A stretch of DNA of 64,000 bases. Origin: Crossaster papposus. Lineage: Eukaryota > Echinodermata > Asteroidea > Velatida > Solasteridae. The DNA is taken from assembly GCA_037893245.1 (NCBI GenBank), contig JBAIAA010000095.1, positions 1,240,001 to 1,304,000 of the forward strand, in the 5' to 3' direction. The translations under genes were made by a program, and so were the position numbers. The notes under the pieces were generated by a model. The model had not been told where the DNA came from, did not search any database, and was given only the letters and a program-made list of their open reading frames with translations. This document shows, piece by piece, positions 62,603 to 64,000 of this stretch (positions are counted from its first letter, which is position 1; each line of letters begins with the position of its first letter).

Positions 62603-63619
62603 TTGGCACGACATCTCAGCGATACCATACAATTTGGTTATGTGTTGCCGTTTATCGGTCAGCCTCAAAATATGTCGTCAAAAAACAACAAATCTGCGTT
62701 ATCACACAGTGCTTTTGTAGATCAAGCTGTTGCAGAGTTAGTAAAACTAGAGACTGTAGAAAGGTGTACAAAGGAGCCTAAGGTAGTTAATCCACTTACA
62801 GTTTCTGTACATAGTAGTGGTAAGAAACGCCTCATATTAGATCTTAGGTTGGTTAACGATTGTCTTGAGAAAGTTTCAGTCAAATAAGAGGACATGCGTA
62901 CAGCTATGTTTTTCTTGAGGAAAGGAGGTTTTATGTTCAAATTTGATCTCAAGTCAGGATACCACCATATAGATATTTGTCAAGCACATAAAGAGTTCTT
63001 GGGTTTTGCATGGCCCATGAATGGATCCTTGTCATTTTTCAGATTCAGGCAATTACCTTTTGGACTTTCCTCAGCACCATTCATATTTACCAAGGTAGTC
63101 AGACCTCTAGTGAAGAAGTGGAGAGGTGAAGGTAAATCGGTTGTAGTATTTTTGGATGACGGTTTAGGTTTTGCTAGTTCATATACGGAAGCATTACGGA
63201 TCAGTTCAGGAATAAAAACCGATATCCTGGCCTCAGGTTTTGTACCTAACGTACAAAAGAGTATATGGTCACCAGTTTCAAAGATTGAATGGCTTGGTTA
63301 CGAAATTGATCTGTCTAGTGGGTTTATCGCAGTACCAGAGCGAAAGACCCTCGGTATCAAGTTAGTAATTAACAACTTCCTATCAATTAAGTCAGTACCA
63401 AGGGTTTTACCTGCCAGGGCACTGGCCAGCATTGCAGGAAAGATCATGTCGACAAGCCTAGTCATAGGTAACGTAGCTAGGATGATGACCAAAGCGATAC
63501 ATGTGTGTGTCGAATCCAGAACCTCCTGGAACGGTCAGGTGGCCCTTTCAGGAGAGGCCAATGATGAATTGGAGTTTTGGAAGAGTAATATTGACAATTT
63601 GAATAATTGTGTTGTATAG
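62603..63619 (+). pseudogene. DIRS-like reverse transcriptase (in-frame stop)
   Basis: IQFGYVLPFIGQPQ, KRLILDLRLVNDCLEKV, an in-frame TAA at 62885-62887, then EDMRTAMFFLRKGGFMFKFD, LPFGLSSAPFIFTKVVRPL, VVVFLDDGLGFA (catalytic LDD), WLGYEIDLSSGFI. The stop sits where the family usually has an aromatic residue before EDMR. A frameshift near 62600 separates it from the upstream frame. Confidence 0.8.
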
Positions 63620-63639
63620 GCCCTCGTGCCGATTGTTCT

Positions 63640-64000
63640 AGAATAGTGTTTTCAGATGCCAGTAGTACAGGATTCGGTGGGTACATAGTTGACATGGGCA
63701 ATACTGTTGCTCAAGGTTTATGGGATAATAGTGAATCCCGGAAAAGTAGTACATGGAGGGAGCTCAAAGCTGTAGATTTGGTGCTAAAATATCTAGCTCC
63801 CAAGCTGTCCTGCCGAAGGACTAAGTGGTTTACCGATAACCAAGCAGTCGAGAAGATTGCAGTGTGTGGCAGTATGAAATGTGACCTACAAAGTATAGCA
63901 TTGAGTATTTACAAGACTTGTTTGGTGTACAATATCCAGTTGGATATGGAATGGGTTCCCAGATCAAAAAATGAAAAAGCAGACAAGCTTAGTCGTATCA
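63640..64000 (+). pseudogene. DIRS-like RNase H domain (partial)
   Basis: In the next frame: RIVFSDASSTGFGGYIVDMG, STWRELKAVDLVLKYL, KWFTDNQAVEKI, MEWVPRSKNEKADKLSRI. The D, E, D and final D positions match RNase H. A stop at 63617-63619 and a frame change separate it from the RT. Cut by the window end. Confidence 0.8.

Larger units (their letters stand above)
60930..64000 (+). mobile_element. DIRS-like retrotransposon, 5' portion (runs off the window)
   Basis: Order: 170-bp repeat, gag with a zinc knuckle, RT, RNase H. The RT (LPFGLSSAPFIFTK, VVVFLDDGLGFA) and the RNase H text are typical of DIRS elements. No protease or DDE integrase is seen; a tyrosine recombinase would be expected beyond 64000. 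Several disabling mutations mark it as inactive. Confidence 0.8.

Overview
This is eukaryotic genomic DNA from an animal, most likely a marine invertebrate deuterostome such as an echinoderm. That placement rests on spliced orthologues of two animal genes, AKNA and DHRS12, and on a repeat mix (DIRS, Penelope-like, Academ-like, hAT, CR1/Jockey-type LINE remnants, tRNA-derived SINEs, many TIR/MITE families) typical of such genomes. The species cannot be named from the sequence. There is no operon, CRISPR array or rRNA.

Layout. (1) 0.5-11.3 kb is a repeat graveyard: nested TIR elements at 0.5-4.5 kb, then a cluster of two TA-target MITE families at 4.9-10.2 kb. (2) 11.373-27.986 kb, + strand, is an AKNA-like gene. 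I assembled 12 coding exons with matching splice phases, giving 4,626 nt and 1,541 residues, a predicted coiled-coil centrosome/microtubule-organising protein. Its introns hold a 12-bp minisatellite, a 12-copy 98/99-bp array, a 1.6-kb 18-bp minisatellite, SINEs and MITEs. (3) 28-40 kb has no recognised host gene. It holds a 3.77-kb Academ-like DNA transposon with an XPG/FEN-like nuclease region and Cys-rich tail (broken by frameshifts), a broken Penelope-like element with RT and GIY-YIG domains, and nested foldback elements. A paralogous segment at 40.4-41.7 kb lacks both insertions and so gives their empty sites. (4) 40.0-60.73 kb, + strand, is a DHRS12-like short-chain dehydrogenase/reductase with seven confident exons and a possible, apparently duplicated, first exon (312 residues in all). 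Its long second intron contains a TIR-bounded segment carrying a small three-exon minus-strand reading frame and, inside that, a hAT transposon derivative with an exact 8-bp target duplication. Later introns hold long palindromes, a LINE nested in a MITE, and a hAT-type MITE nested in a degenerate tandem repeat. (5) 60.9-64.0 kb is the 5' part of a decayed DIRS-like retrotransposon (gag with an apparent intron, RT, RNase H), cut by the window end.

The two host genes point the same way and show no functional link beyond neighbourhood. Most of the interest is in the mobile elements, whose nesting gives several empty-site comparisons inside the window, and in a set of very small palindromic insertions flanked by 7-bp direct repeats.
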